Shown one piece after another: positions 22,597 to 31,400 of a stretch of 64,000 bases of DNA (position 1 is its first letter; every line of letters starts with the position of its first letter). The stretch is from Bryoerythrophyllum caledonicum. Its lineage: Eukaryota > Streptophyta > Bryopsida > Pottiales > Pottiaceae. The position numbers were made by a program, and so were the translations under genes. The stretch covers positions 1,748,263 to 1,812,262 of the forward strand of contig OZ020518.1 in NCBI GenBank assembly GCA_963971425.1, given 5' to 3'. Below the pieces are notes generated by a model. The model was not told the DNA's origin. It made no database searches and saw only the letters and a program-made list of their open reading frames with translations.

Positions 22597-22830
22597 CCGA
22601 GGCACTCCTCTTCTCCATGAGGCGGGTGCACAATTAAATAAGGGTGCATTATTTTTGGTTCTGACAAGATCCTAATGCACTTAAAATAACACGTAGGTTA
22701 TGTCTTTCCTTAGTTCTAGGGAGGAAGGCGAAATGGAAAGTACAACTTTTGTACTTTGACGGCATGCTCTCCAATAAGGAACACCTTTATTAGCTCCCTA
22801 TTAGTTTTGGAGCAAACATAAGAGTGTAGA
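22597..22830. repeat. Second copy of the duplicated promoter-side repeat
   Basis: Direct copy of 20815-21060 (shares GGCATGCTCTCCAATAAGGA). It lies upstream of U1 on the minus strand. Confidence 0.8.
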
Positions 22831-22956
22831 AAATTATTTACTTTCAAATTTTTAAAAAAATTCTTGTCTTTAGTGGAAAATAACGCTTCAACTCAAGTCA
22901 AAGATTTTCACATATTGCCAAAAATAAAACGGGCAAGGTACCAAAAACAAAAACGT

Positions 22957-23460
22957 CTTACCACATAAAACTTAGAGATTTTAACTTTTTATACTTTTGA
23001 TTTTTTCCACAACAATATGTGGTGTAGACCTTCATACTGACCGTTTGGATCATCAATCTAAAACATATCAAGTATCTAAAAACTAAAACGTTAATTGCCC
23101 ATTTTTGAGCTTCCACTACTAGCATAGTTGACTTGAATAAGCTACACCCTTTTTCTACCTCTAACAATTGGTGTATAAGGAACTAGCATCATCCTAAACT
23201 ACCATTAGTAATGGATTTAGGCCTTATGTAGTGCAAAAATTTGATACCAAGTAGTGAATAGCATGGGAGCTATGCAAGTCTTTCAATCCGTGCGGTTAAA
23301 ATTTATGAAATTTTGTGGGGACATTAACAAAGAAGTATTTATTGAGATCCTACGGTTAGATGTAGAAATAAAAAATGTTTTGTCTCCCTTCTTAGGCATT
23401 ATACTATAGCCGGGCAGTTTTGAAGTGTTTTTGGTGCAAAAATGCCTTGGTCCTTTAGGG
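22957..23460 (-). mobile_element. Partial, diverged copy of the CCCCTAAAGGACCA TIR element
   Basis: In reverse complement this segment follows the order of 11750-12419: a GGTCCTTTAGGG end at about 23449-23460, then the region whose translation reads VEKGCSLFKS...AQKW..., comparable to 12090-12260. The far TIR is not found. It probably inserted into the hAT and then decayed. Confidence 0.6.
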
Positions 23461-23645
23461 ATTAAAAATGTTTGGAGGTTTAAAAATTGGTCCACACCAT
23501 TTTTGTTTATACAAACGCACAAATCCTTATGAGGCTTAAGTACATCCATAATCACACCACTATTATCAAGTGGAATGTAGACACTACTATTCATATTTTT
23601 TTACCATGCATAATGTAGTACAAAAATGGGAAAATACATTAAACG

Positions 23646-24968
23646 CTAAAAGATGAAGCATTGTAAGAAAAATGTCTCTTGGTACCACAAAAACAAAAAA
23701 TACACGTAGTCAGTATTCATCGGGCTATTAGTAGTGCCACTCGCCCCTGCCTCGTTGTCGTGTGCCCCTACATGCATAGGGAGGTCTTCATCTAAGCCCA
23801 ATACAAGTCTACAAGACGCTGATCGTATTCTCCTCGCTGGTCCATCTTCATCCAACACGGCCCTTAGGATTTGGGATTGCATGAGCTGGTCGAGCGCTTG
23901 CCGTGTCCCTGGACTGTGCACATCCAGCAAGAAGTCCATTATGTCATTTCGGAAAATTTCTTTCCACTCTGATTCCGATAATTGTCTTAGTTCTTGCGGG
24001 TCCGGTTGGTCAACGTCGTGAGAAATGCGATCCCCGTTGTCGTCTGTGATGCGAACTCCGTCAACGGTCCACAACCATTGCCGTGGATGTGGTCCGAATC
24101 GAAATTGCTCCCCGTTCTCGTCCCAATGGCCATTAAAGCATGGATAGAAGAAATTTCGTTTTCCTTGACTGTATTTGTCCATTAACGGGATCAAATTCTT
24201 GCACACCCGGACAATTTGCTCCGGGTCCCTTTCCCAATCCCACTCGTTTGAGAGGTGCATCTTATCCAACGAGTGCATCTTTAGTTTCCAGCTCCACACC
24301 AAATCCTTTCCCCACATCTGTGATTGATCAGGGGCGTTCGTCACATTGAACTCCCAATGCGGGGGCATGTATGGAACTAATTCAAAAAGTTCGTACAATT
24401 GCTCGTCAAATGGGGCCTTGCACAATGAGCACCGCCGGTGTACAACCATCAAGCTAATCAAGCAAAATGGATGGTACAAGTGCTCATAAGTGCCTAGATG
24501 CATCCCACCTTCTGGACCAAATGGGTTTAGACAAATTGAGCAAGTCGTACCGTCGGATACGAAGCTCGAAGGTTGTGGCCACAATAACATGGGGTTGCCC
24601 CGATGATCGAGGGTGGATGAAACCTCTTTTTTGAAATCCCAATTGTAATAGAACCAATCGATGGTTGTTTGCCCACCGGCGGTTTTCACCATCGCCATTT
24701 CATCCATCTTGAAAAGATCATCTACGAGGGCCCATGACGTCAAACCAAACACCCTCTCTTGGTTGTTTTCGGTATAATTGTTGTTGATTTTTTGGAATTC
24801 CGCCACCAATTTTTGGAACCGATCGACCGTGAACACGCAAGCCAATTTCCATTGATAGTAATGTTCTACCAACACATCCAAGGGACTTTGTAGTCTTGAA
24901 TTCTCTTCAAGCGCTTTGGCGAGCTCTTTGCCGCCGTCACCCGCCGCACCCTCTTCTTTATTGACCAT
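23646..24968 (-). CDS. RING-like zinc-binding protein carried by the large hAT
   Basis: 440 residues with no internal stop. Residues 1-130 are unassigned (KALEENSRLQ, LVEHYYQWKLACVF, TTIDWFYYNWDF). Residues 143-183 hold C143xxC146, H163xxH166xxC169 and C180xxC183 with HPFCL and SLCK, the layout of a RING-H2 finger. The usual third ligand (Cys before the first His) is absent; H157 might replace it. RING-H2 fingers usually make E3 ubiquitin ligases. The C-terminal half is rich in Trp and Asp/Glu (WEFNVTNAPDQSQMWG, HPRQWLWTVDGVRITDDNGD) and has no family I know. The last ~20 residues are hydrophobic read-through and may not be native. An upstream minus-strand frame (25066-24866, MTTRAREEEGLVHV) may be the true N-terminus after a frameshift. 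Confidence 0.68.
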   Translation of the reverse strand: MVNKEEGAAGDGGKELAKALEENSRLQSPLDVLVEHYYQWKLACVFTVDRFQKLVAEFQKINNNYTENNQERVFGLTSWALVDDLFKMDEMAMVKTAGGQTTIDWFYYNWDFKKEVSSTLDHRGNPMLLWPQPSSFVSDGTTCSICLNPFGPEGGMHLGTYEHLYHPFCLISLMVVHRRCSLCKAPFDEQLYELFELVPYMPPHWEFNVTNAPDQSQMWGKDLVWSWKLKMHSLDKMHLSNEWDWERDPEQIVRVCKNLIPLMDKYSQGKRNFFYPCFNGHWDENGEQFRFGPHPRQWLWTVDGVRITDDNGDRISHDVDQPDPQELRQLSESEWKEIFRNDIMDFLLDVHSPGTRQALDQLMQSQILRAVLDEDGPARRIRSASCRLVLGLDEDLPMHVGAHDNEAGASGTTNSPMNTDYVYFLFLWYQETFFLQCFIF

Positions 24969-25165
24969 AGTTTTGTCTGCGTTGGTAGGGCCTCATCAAA
25001 CGACAATAAATCGTCTTCGGTTGACACGTGTACAAGCCCTTCCTCCTCCCGTGCTCTTGTGGTCATTGTACTAGCTTGTAGGGCAAGTCAGAGCTCCTCC
25101 ATATCACGTTGTTGCTAGTCAATAACAATATTTTTGTCATTGAGTTGAGCTCTCAACTTGCAAAC
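24969..25165 (-). other. Space between U2 and the RING-like gene, with a candidate N-terminal extension
   Basis: An ORF at 25066-24866 (66 codons, acidic start EEEGLVHVSTEDDLLSFDE, basic end) overlaps the RING ORF in another frame. A single frameshift would fuse EALPTQTK to the RING N-terminus. No GACGTC cluster lies here, so the RING gene may lack its own promoter or share U2's. Confidence 0.4.
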
Positions 25166-25978
25166 CTAATCGCGCAATGATAATAGTTTTGTCGTCTTCC
25201 CTTCCAATTGGTTCAACAAGGTTTGGATAGTGCTGGCAAAAATAGCACCAATAGAGGCTTCTAACGTTCCACCAACAACCGCGGGAGATTGCACCTGAGC
25301 TACAACTTCATTAATGGTATCGTTAACAACTACGTTAACCATCTGTTCCGCCCTCCTTCGTTTGGTGCGCGCTTGTGTGCTTTGGCTCCTTGTGATTGGA
25401 ACGTGGGATCTATGAGAATCTGTATCCGTGTTCGAGGGATCGGTCTCGTACGTGTCGACCGGTTCAGTCTTCGCCATTAATTTGCCCAATCCGCCTTCTA
25501 GATACCTCCGTGTCCCCATTGGAATCAATCTGTTTGCCGGAGAAGGAACTCTTATGCTATCTCCCATGGTTTTCAAGGTGGACCAATCCACCCTCTTGCC
25601 CAACTTTACCTCCGTGTGGACACCTCGCGCAAGGAAGAGATTTACTTCATTGCGTTTGATATAAGTGATGTTGTACAAGACCTGGTATACTTCAATGCAC
25701 CGATTTTTGAACGCCTCGTCGGTGTACTTCCATAAATTTGCCTTGCAAAAGCGTCGATGATAATTGTGTCGCTCCTCTGGGAAAGCCTTGTCGATATGGC
25801 ACCACTCGATGAAGTTTGCGCAATCCTCGAAACTCCATGGCTCTGGAACTTCTTCCCAACCTTAAAAAGCCAGTTTAACAAGATTTCGAAGCACATGCAA
25901 CCTCTTCCGCTGTTTGTTTTCCGATCAATGTCGACTCTTGTCTCGTTCTTCTTTATTCATTTTTACCGGCGTGGCCAT
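25166..25978 (-). pseudogene. U2: diverged paralogue of U1 with two in-frame stops
   Basis: One frame of 271 codons from the ATG at 25978 to the stop at 25166. It follows U1 closely: MNKEERDKSR, KRLHVLRNLVKLAF, PEPWSFEDCANFIEWCHID, FPEERHNYHRRF, DEAFKNRCIEV, RVDWSTLKTM, LIPMGTRRYLEGGLGKLM. TGA at 25925-25927 and TAA at 25862-25864 interrupt the N-terminal part. The C-terminal half adds a segment absent from U1: basic TKRRRAEQ followed by a likely helical tail with QTLLNQLEGKTTKLLSL. The 5' flank matches that of U1, so gene and promoter were duplicated together. It is divergent from the kinase-like gene, with cluster 4 in between. Confidence 0.72.
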
Positions 25979-26148
25979 GGATGGGGAAAATCTGAATATA
26001 ATGTATGTGATGCGAATGGATGAAGTCCTCACACGACGCCCACAACCAACTCAATTAAGAGGTGGATGGAGAGGGAGTATGTGAGGCGGGGACAATTAGG
26101 GGCGTGCACGATATTATATAGCCGATAGACGAAGCACCGGTCTAGGGT

Positions 26149-26281
26149 CCCCGGGCAGGGGCGGGGACGTCTCCGCCCCACCCTAAGCACGGCGGAGACG
26201 TCCCCGCCCCCTCCATTTATGGGCGGAGACGTCTTCGCCCCTACCCAGGTGCTCCCCGGGTGGGGCGGGGACGTCTTCGCG
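26149..26281. promoter_or_regulatory. GC-rich GACGTC cluster 4, between U2 and the kinase-like gene
   Basis: About four GGGGCGGGGACGTCTCCGCC / GGCGGAGACGTCCCCGCC units in the 517-bp divergent intergenic region. A TATATA-like run (26110-26119) precedes it on the U2 side. Confidence 0.7.
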
Positions 26282-26494
26282 AAAAGAACCCTAAACCACA
26301 TAAATAGGGGACTTTTGTCCTTATTCTCTGCCAAGTCTACTCCCTAGGCCTTACGTGTCAGTTTGCTTTGCTGCCTGAAAGTGAGTTTGGTGGATGGTTG
26401 GGCTTGGCCCATTTATTGCACCCAGACTCTTTGCGGTTTTTTTTAAAACCATCAACTTGGAATTTCCACCACGGTAGGGAGTTGACTATCACAT

Positions 26495-28081
26495 ATGGCA
26501 GGAGAAGGAAGTAGGTCGATGGAGAAGCACCCCCAATTTATGGATTTGGATGATGTTGGTGAGACGGTGCTTCCGTCCACCAACACGGAGTTGACTTCGG
26601 GATCATTGAATCCGTCGTCATCGAGCGAGAAGAGGCGGAAGAAGTCACCAAATACGGACATGCCCCCGCACGAATACATGGTTGAATGTAGAGGGATTGC
26701 CGTCGAGTTTTACAACCGCCGAACGAGAGGGCCTTGATGAGGAGCTATTTGGCGCACAACGAAGAGGGATACCACACGTTGACCGTTGACATGCGACACG
26801 AATTAATATCAAACGTTGATAAATTTGAGAAATTTAATAATTTCTCAGATTTATTGGTTGCATTCGGAGTGGTTGGACACACAAGTGACCGCACTAACCA
26901 CCAATATTGTTGCGAACTGGTGTTACATCACGGAGAAGAAGGAGGATGAAAGCAATTGGAACATGGAGGAGCACGCACTAGTGGCGAAGATGAGGATGAT
27001 CCAGGGCTTCGTTCAACAATACTCTTCTTCCCGTAAGAAGAAACTGGCTCCTTGGAAAGCGTCTATTGAGGGGTAAATTTTGGCTCACTACGTCCGTGGA
27101 ACTTTCAAATGGCTTGAAAGTTGCGCTAAGGTGATTCCAATGCCAGGACAAAAAGCGGTGGGTGGCTATGGGGCTGTACGGAAGGTGATGATAACCAAAT
27201 TGGAAAACATTCCAAGTTGGATTTACTTTGCCGGAAAGACTCTGACCAACACCAACGAGAGGGAGAAGCGCCGAGACATCATCAACAAGGCTCGAGGGAG
27301 TCCGGTAGTGCATCCAAGGATCATTAGACTTGCATACATCCACCCGACAACTATAGAAGGGTACACGCTCTGGTCGAATGGGGGATCTCTGGGGAGTTTT
27401 TTGTCCAAGTTTGACTCGAAAGTGGACAAAGCATTGCCGTTTGAACAGATTGAGATGCATCCAAATACCGGGTTGTCGATCCAAAAACTTTGATGGGTAA
27501 AAACTTACCGCAAAAATCGAGTGAACCTCGCGCTATCGTTGCTTGTCATTGTGGGGAAATGCCACGACGCGAATTATATACACAATGACATCCCTCCATC
27601 AAATGTTTTGCTTCACTTTGATGAGTGGAAACCCAATACGGTGTACATAGGAATTTGCGATTGGGGGCTTTCTAGTCGGGTTGTGGAGAATGAGCCATCA
27701 AGGTATGGTTATGAATTCAAGGAGCAGGTTCAACTTGAGAGAGAGCGGCGACGGTTTGTGGCACCAGAACTGTTCTATGTTTTTGGGCCGCGGGACTCCA
27801 CCAACTCGCTTGAAGTCATGCAACGGTCACACCTCTACTCCAAGGCAGGAGATGCATTTGCGGTGGCCCGGTGGGTTGGATTTGTGAATTTTTTTTGGAA
27901 AGAAGATTGGGACACTTCGTATTTCACCGCCAAAAACACGGAGCAATATGTACACCTGAAGCTACAATTTGCAGCCTTGCAAAAAGATGTGAAAGACCGG
28001 TCTTCTGTGCCAGATGTTATAGACACATTAATGAAACCCCCCCACGGTTGGACTATGCCTCTATGTTGTTACCGACAATAG
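26495..28081 (+). pseudogene. Protein-kinase-like gene carried by the large hAT, decayed
   Basis: The ATG at 26495 starts a Ser-rich N-terminus ending KRRKKSPNTDMPPHEY. The frame shifts twice (near 26735 and 26870) and is crossed by stops at 27074-27076 and 27491-27493. The kinase domain starts near 27,160: Gly loop GGYGAVRKV, likely strand-3 Lys in FAGKTL, hinge-like YTLWSNGGSLGSF, catalytic loop YIHNDIPPSNVLL (HND for HRD, with Asp and Asn kept), CDWGLS (DWG for DFG), VAPEL (APE) and KAGDAFAVARW (subdomain IX). The key residues for catalysis are therefore present, so the ancestor was probably an active kinase. It is separated from U2 by cluster 4 and transcribed towards the right TIR. It may be a captured host gene or long-standing element cargo. 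Confidence 0.82.
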
Positions 28082-28450
28082 TTTTTTGTTAATTAGTTGC
28101 ATTAGTTTCGCATGTAGTGGTTAAGTAGGCAGTACGGCATCTTCGTAGAAGAATATGTGTACTTGGCAATTGCCATACGTCTCATTTAATCAATTTTGGA
28201 TACGTCCAAATCTTAAATTTTCAGTCCGAGATTTGTATTTCTTCAAACACAAATAATTGGGTATAAATATTTTCTTCACATATAACATGCCAATGCAAGG
28301 CTATCAACCTAGTGCACATGTGAACCGCTCTAATTCAAAGTAAAAAAAATCTTGCAAGACTCTATTGATAGTTAAAGTTGTACACCCTCCAAATTCCACA
28401 ATTTCCACTGCCAACATACTGTAACTTTAAACACTATAATCTAACTCATG
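28082..28450. other. AT-rich 3' flank of the kinase-like gene
   Basis: No coding potential and no repeat recognised. Confidence 0.5.
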
Positions 28451-28580
28451 AAGGGGTAGGGACGTCCCCACCCTTGCACTAGTAGAGGCGGAGACGTCCT
28501 CGCCCCTTCATGGGCAGGGGCGGGGACGTCTCTGCCCCACCTCCCTCTTGGCATTAGTCCCCGCCCCTACTCAAACATGT
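28451..28580. promoter_or_regulatory. GC-rich GACGTC cluster 5 (right end of large hAT)
   Basis: Three units (GGGACGTCCCCACCC, GGCGGAGACGTCCTCGCC, GGGGCGGGGACGTCTCTGCC) plus a CCCCGCCCC step, about 155-285 bp from the right end. Together with cluster 1 it puts the motif at both ends of the element. Confidence 0.65.
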
Positions 28581-28721
28581 CCATGTCCTACGTGGCAGCG
28601 ATGTGGTGCCAACATGGCTGCCACGTCGCCTATTTTTTACCTTGCGGGTAAGTCTACCCTCTGTTGACTGTATCGGACGGGCGAGAGCTCTACCGGACGA
28701 GCGAACCGGACGTCCGTCGAG

Positions 28722-28742
28722 TATGACAACCCTGATTGTCAT
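28722..28742 (+). repeat. Right 13-bp TIR + 8-bp target duplication of large hAT
   Basis: TATGACAACCCTG (28722-28734) is the exact reverse complement of the left TIR and is followed by ATTGTCAT (28735-28742). Confidence 0.95.
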
Positions 28743-29455
28743 GATCAGTTAGTTGAAATTTTTCAGCACTGTGACCATTGACAGGATATTTTATTGCAAG
28801 AGAGATTGCATTGTTCCATTTTTTGACATCCCAACCCAACATATCACGCATGTTAAGCATTGACTTGACAAAGTCTTCAATCATTGAATCTGTTGGTGAC
28901 TATACTACCCGATCTCAGACATGCCACTTGTGAAGTAGCTAAGGTAAGGGCGACTCCCCATGCTACACTTGACCGAACGAAGTCACATTATTTTGGACAA
29001 TAGATCACACATTGCTATATTTAGCATGTTTTGATGGCCAAGGAGATGAACCCAAGACCTTGAGCCTCGTATTTGAATTCCTCATGCACACACTTTTCAA
29101 GGTCAAGGCTTTTCGTAGCTCCATTATCCATTGATGCCCTCCAAGTTCGAGGGTAGTGTATATTAATATTTTCTTCAATTTTGACATATTCACTTAATAA
29201 TTTCCACAAATTCATCATGCCTTTTTTTGAATTAATAAAAGCCAAAGGTGACCTTTACCTACGATAGAACTTGGTATATAATATAACAAATACCAAATAT
29301 GGTTTGTGGTATTATATATCATACATATTCAAGACTAATGTTTACTACATTGTGATGCGATATAGAGTTTGTATATGAAAATAGAAATTATATCATCACG
29401 ATAATAACATATCATATTCAATAGGACTGTAACATAGTATTATCCTAGATTATAG
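28743..29455 (-). repeat. Long inverted repeat, copy L2
   Basis: Inverted copy of 13190-14105, including a remnant of the 57-bp unit at its far end. It is the counterpart of R1 (44405-45064), but extends about 150 bp further, because R1 is cut by the LINE-B junction. Confidence 0.75.
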
Positions 29456-31400
29456 TTGGATATTTTGTTAAATCAATATAGCAAAATGAAATTGAATAAA
29501 GTCAAGTATGGTGTAATAATGTATTATGATAAAATTATATTTTCTAGAAAAAAATTAATATTTTTATAAGATTGAATAAATTAGTTTATATATCTATAAT
29601 AAATTGGTACATAAATGTTTTAATAATTTGGATGTATTGTAGCATAATATAGTATGTTAAGTTGGTTTGTAATATACACTATGTGAAATATATACTTTAT
29701 ACTTTGTTCCAATACTCAACACATTTTATCATATGATTATGAACTTGTATTATATGCAACATAGTACTTTACTTTAATGCCCTACAACGTATTATAGTAT
29801 TTCCACACTTAGATTAATTTAATAATTTAATTAATTTTCATATTAGCTTTTAATTTATCTTGCACGCCTACTATTCAACTTCATAAACTCATTGAATGCT
29901 TAAAAAAAGAACATTTTTTTGAAGTTTCATTGGATGTTATTGAATGAATTTTACTTTTAATCCAAATCTAATATCTATGTATGGTATATTAATATAATAA
30001 AGTGTATTATGATAAACTATAATATCATATATGATAGTCATTGTAATCATGTGGAAAATGATAGTGATTCTATTTATAGAAAATAGTTATATATATATAT
30101 TTATATGTATATATTTGGATGTATCGTAGTATGATAATAATAGTTATATCAAATTGTAGTATGCATTATCTTCAAAATACATCTTATATTTTGTTCCAGT
30201 ATTCTACACATTTCATTATAGTATGGCTACACTTCAATCAATTTCTTCTATAAAAGAAATTTCATGTTAGCTTTCAATGTATGTTGCATTCATGGTTTTT
30301 AAAAGTACTACATTATAGAATATTCAACTTTTAATGGATACAAAATCAAGAAAAAAATATCCAACTCTATAAACCTATTGGATGTTCTAAAGTGTAAATT
30401 GAAAAAAGTGGAGTTTATTTAATGGTACCAAATATTGAATTTAATTTGTTTTTCTCTATTTGTATTTGTATTTGAATTTACTAATATATCAATTTTTATA
30501 AGATAGTGTATGATATCAATATTTTTTAAGTTTGTTTTAGTTTGTATCATGAACAAAGAAATTAATTACAATTTCTACAAAAAAATATTTATTATCAGGC
30601 AACATTTTTTTGAACTCCTTGCACTTTTGTTTTACATTGTTGCATCTTTCTCTTCTTTTATGTAGTTTAAAATATTATATTGAATTATACATACTCTTAC
30701 TCTTCTCAAATACAAGACAATGCATCAAGTCAAAAACATAAACAAATGTAAAGACAAAAACAAATAGAGTTACAAGATACTTTGTACAAATCCCTTATAG
30801 AAGACTCCTTAAACAACAACTAGCTCCAAGCTAGGACTCACACGTTCTCAATTAATCTTGTGTATTAAAAATGATTACACTTGCTTTCAAGTTTACTAGC
30901 ATTTCCTAAAGAATACAACTAATGGCAAGGGATTTTTTCCTAATTTCCACCAAGCATTTATTCCAACACCTCTTCACTTAAGAGTGTATCTCTCCCTAAA
31001 AGTATATCTTTAATCCTATTCATACTTCTTTTTAAGTCTTGAAATATAAAATTTTGTTTTCAAAATTTTAAAGGTTCTTAGTGGAAATAATCCTATTATT
31101 CATCTAGTTTAAAAATATTTACAACCCTATGTATACTAAAATTTAGAAAAAAACTAAAAATTTAAAATTGGCTACAATATCTTCAAAAAATATTTATGTA
31201 ATTCAATAGTGAGAGACTGATCAAGAAGAAGTCGTGTAAGTAATTGCAGTTTTTACTAGAAAATGTTCAATCAGCTTGAACCGGTATTATTTGAAATTAT
31301 TTCAGAGAAAGCGATTGAAGCATACATTTCAAATTTATCATAGGTAAAGTTTAATATCTACACCAAGCTCCTACCACTTTGCTATATTAATCCTACAAAA
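29456..31400. other. Very AT-rich spacer
   Basis: Almost wholly A/T with TATA-type steps and short homopolymers. No gene or clear tandem repeat. The palindrome match stops at about 29300. It could be the natural spacer DNA or old transposon remains. Confidence 0.5.

Larger units (their letters stand above)
16362..28734. mobile_element. 12,373-bp cargo-carrying hAT transposon
   Basis: The ends are perfect 13-bp TIRs flanked by the 8-bp duplication ATTGTCAT. The right palindrome arm has the uninterrupted target with one ATTGTCAT (45065-45072, opposite strand), which proves the borders. Inside, from left to right: decayed BED/hAT transposase (minus), unknown gene U1 (minus), a partial TIR element, RING-like gene (minus), U2 (paralogue of U1, minus) and a kinase-like gene (plus). 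GC-rich GACGTC clusters lie near both ends and upstream of the transposase, U1 and the U2/kinase divergent promoter. Autonomous hAT elements are usually a few kb and carry only transposase, so this one is unusually large and gene-rich. Confidence 0.93.
5304..29300 (+). repeat. Left arm of giant palindrome (counterpart 44405-63837)
   Basis: Bases in this arm recur in reverse complement in the right arm, in the same order. Anchors: pogo-like tail 5304-6313 with 63135-63837, PRP 10275-10709 with 58515-58865, TIR element 11750-12419 with 56805-57474, MITE 12624-12891 with 56333-56600, 57-bp repeats 13182-13352 with 55872-56042, small hAT 15270-16161 with 45265-46210, and 28743-29300 with 44405-45064. 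After removing the 12.4-kb hAT the arm is about 11.6 kb. Many ORF translations between 7 and 15 kb are identical between arms. Confidence 0.93.

Noticed and set aside
22326..22667. N-terminal extension of U1 to 22667
   Set aside because: It runs through the GACGTC cluster and duplicated promoter flank; the U2 alignment starts at the ATG at 22325 (MASPGQ against MATPVK).
29456..31400. Replication origin or centromere-like AT-rich DNA
   Set aside because: AT-richness alone is no evidence, and no ordered satellite array was seen.
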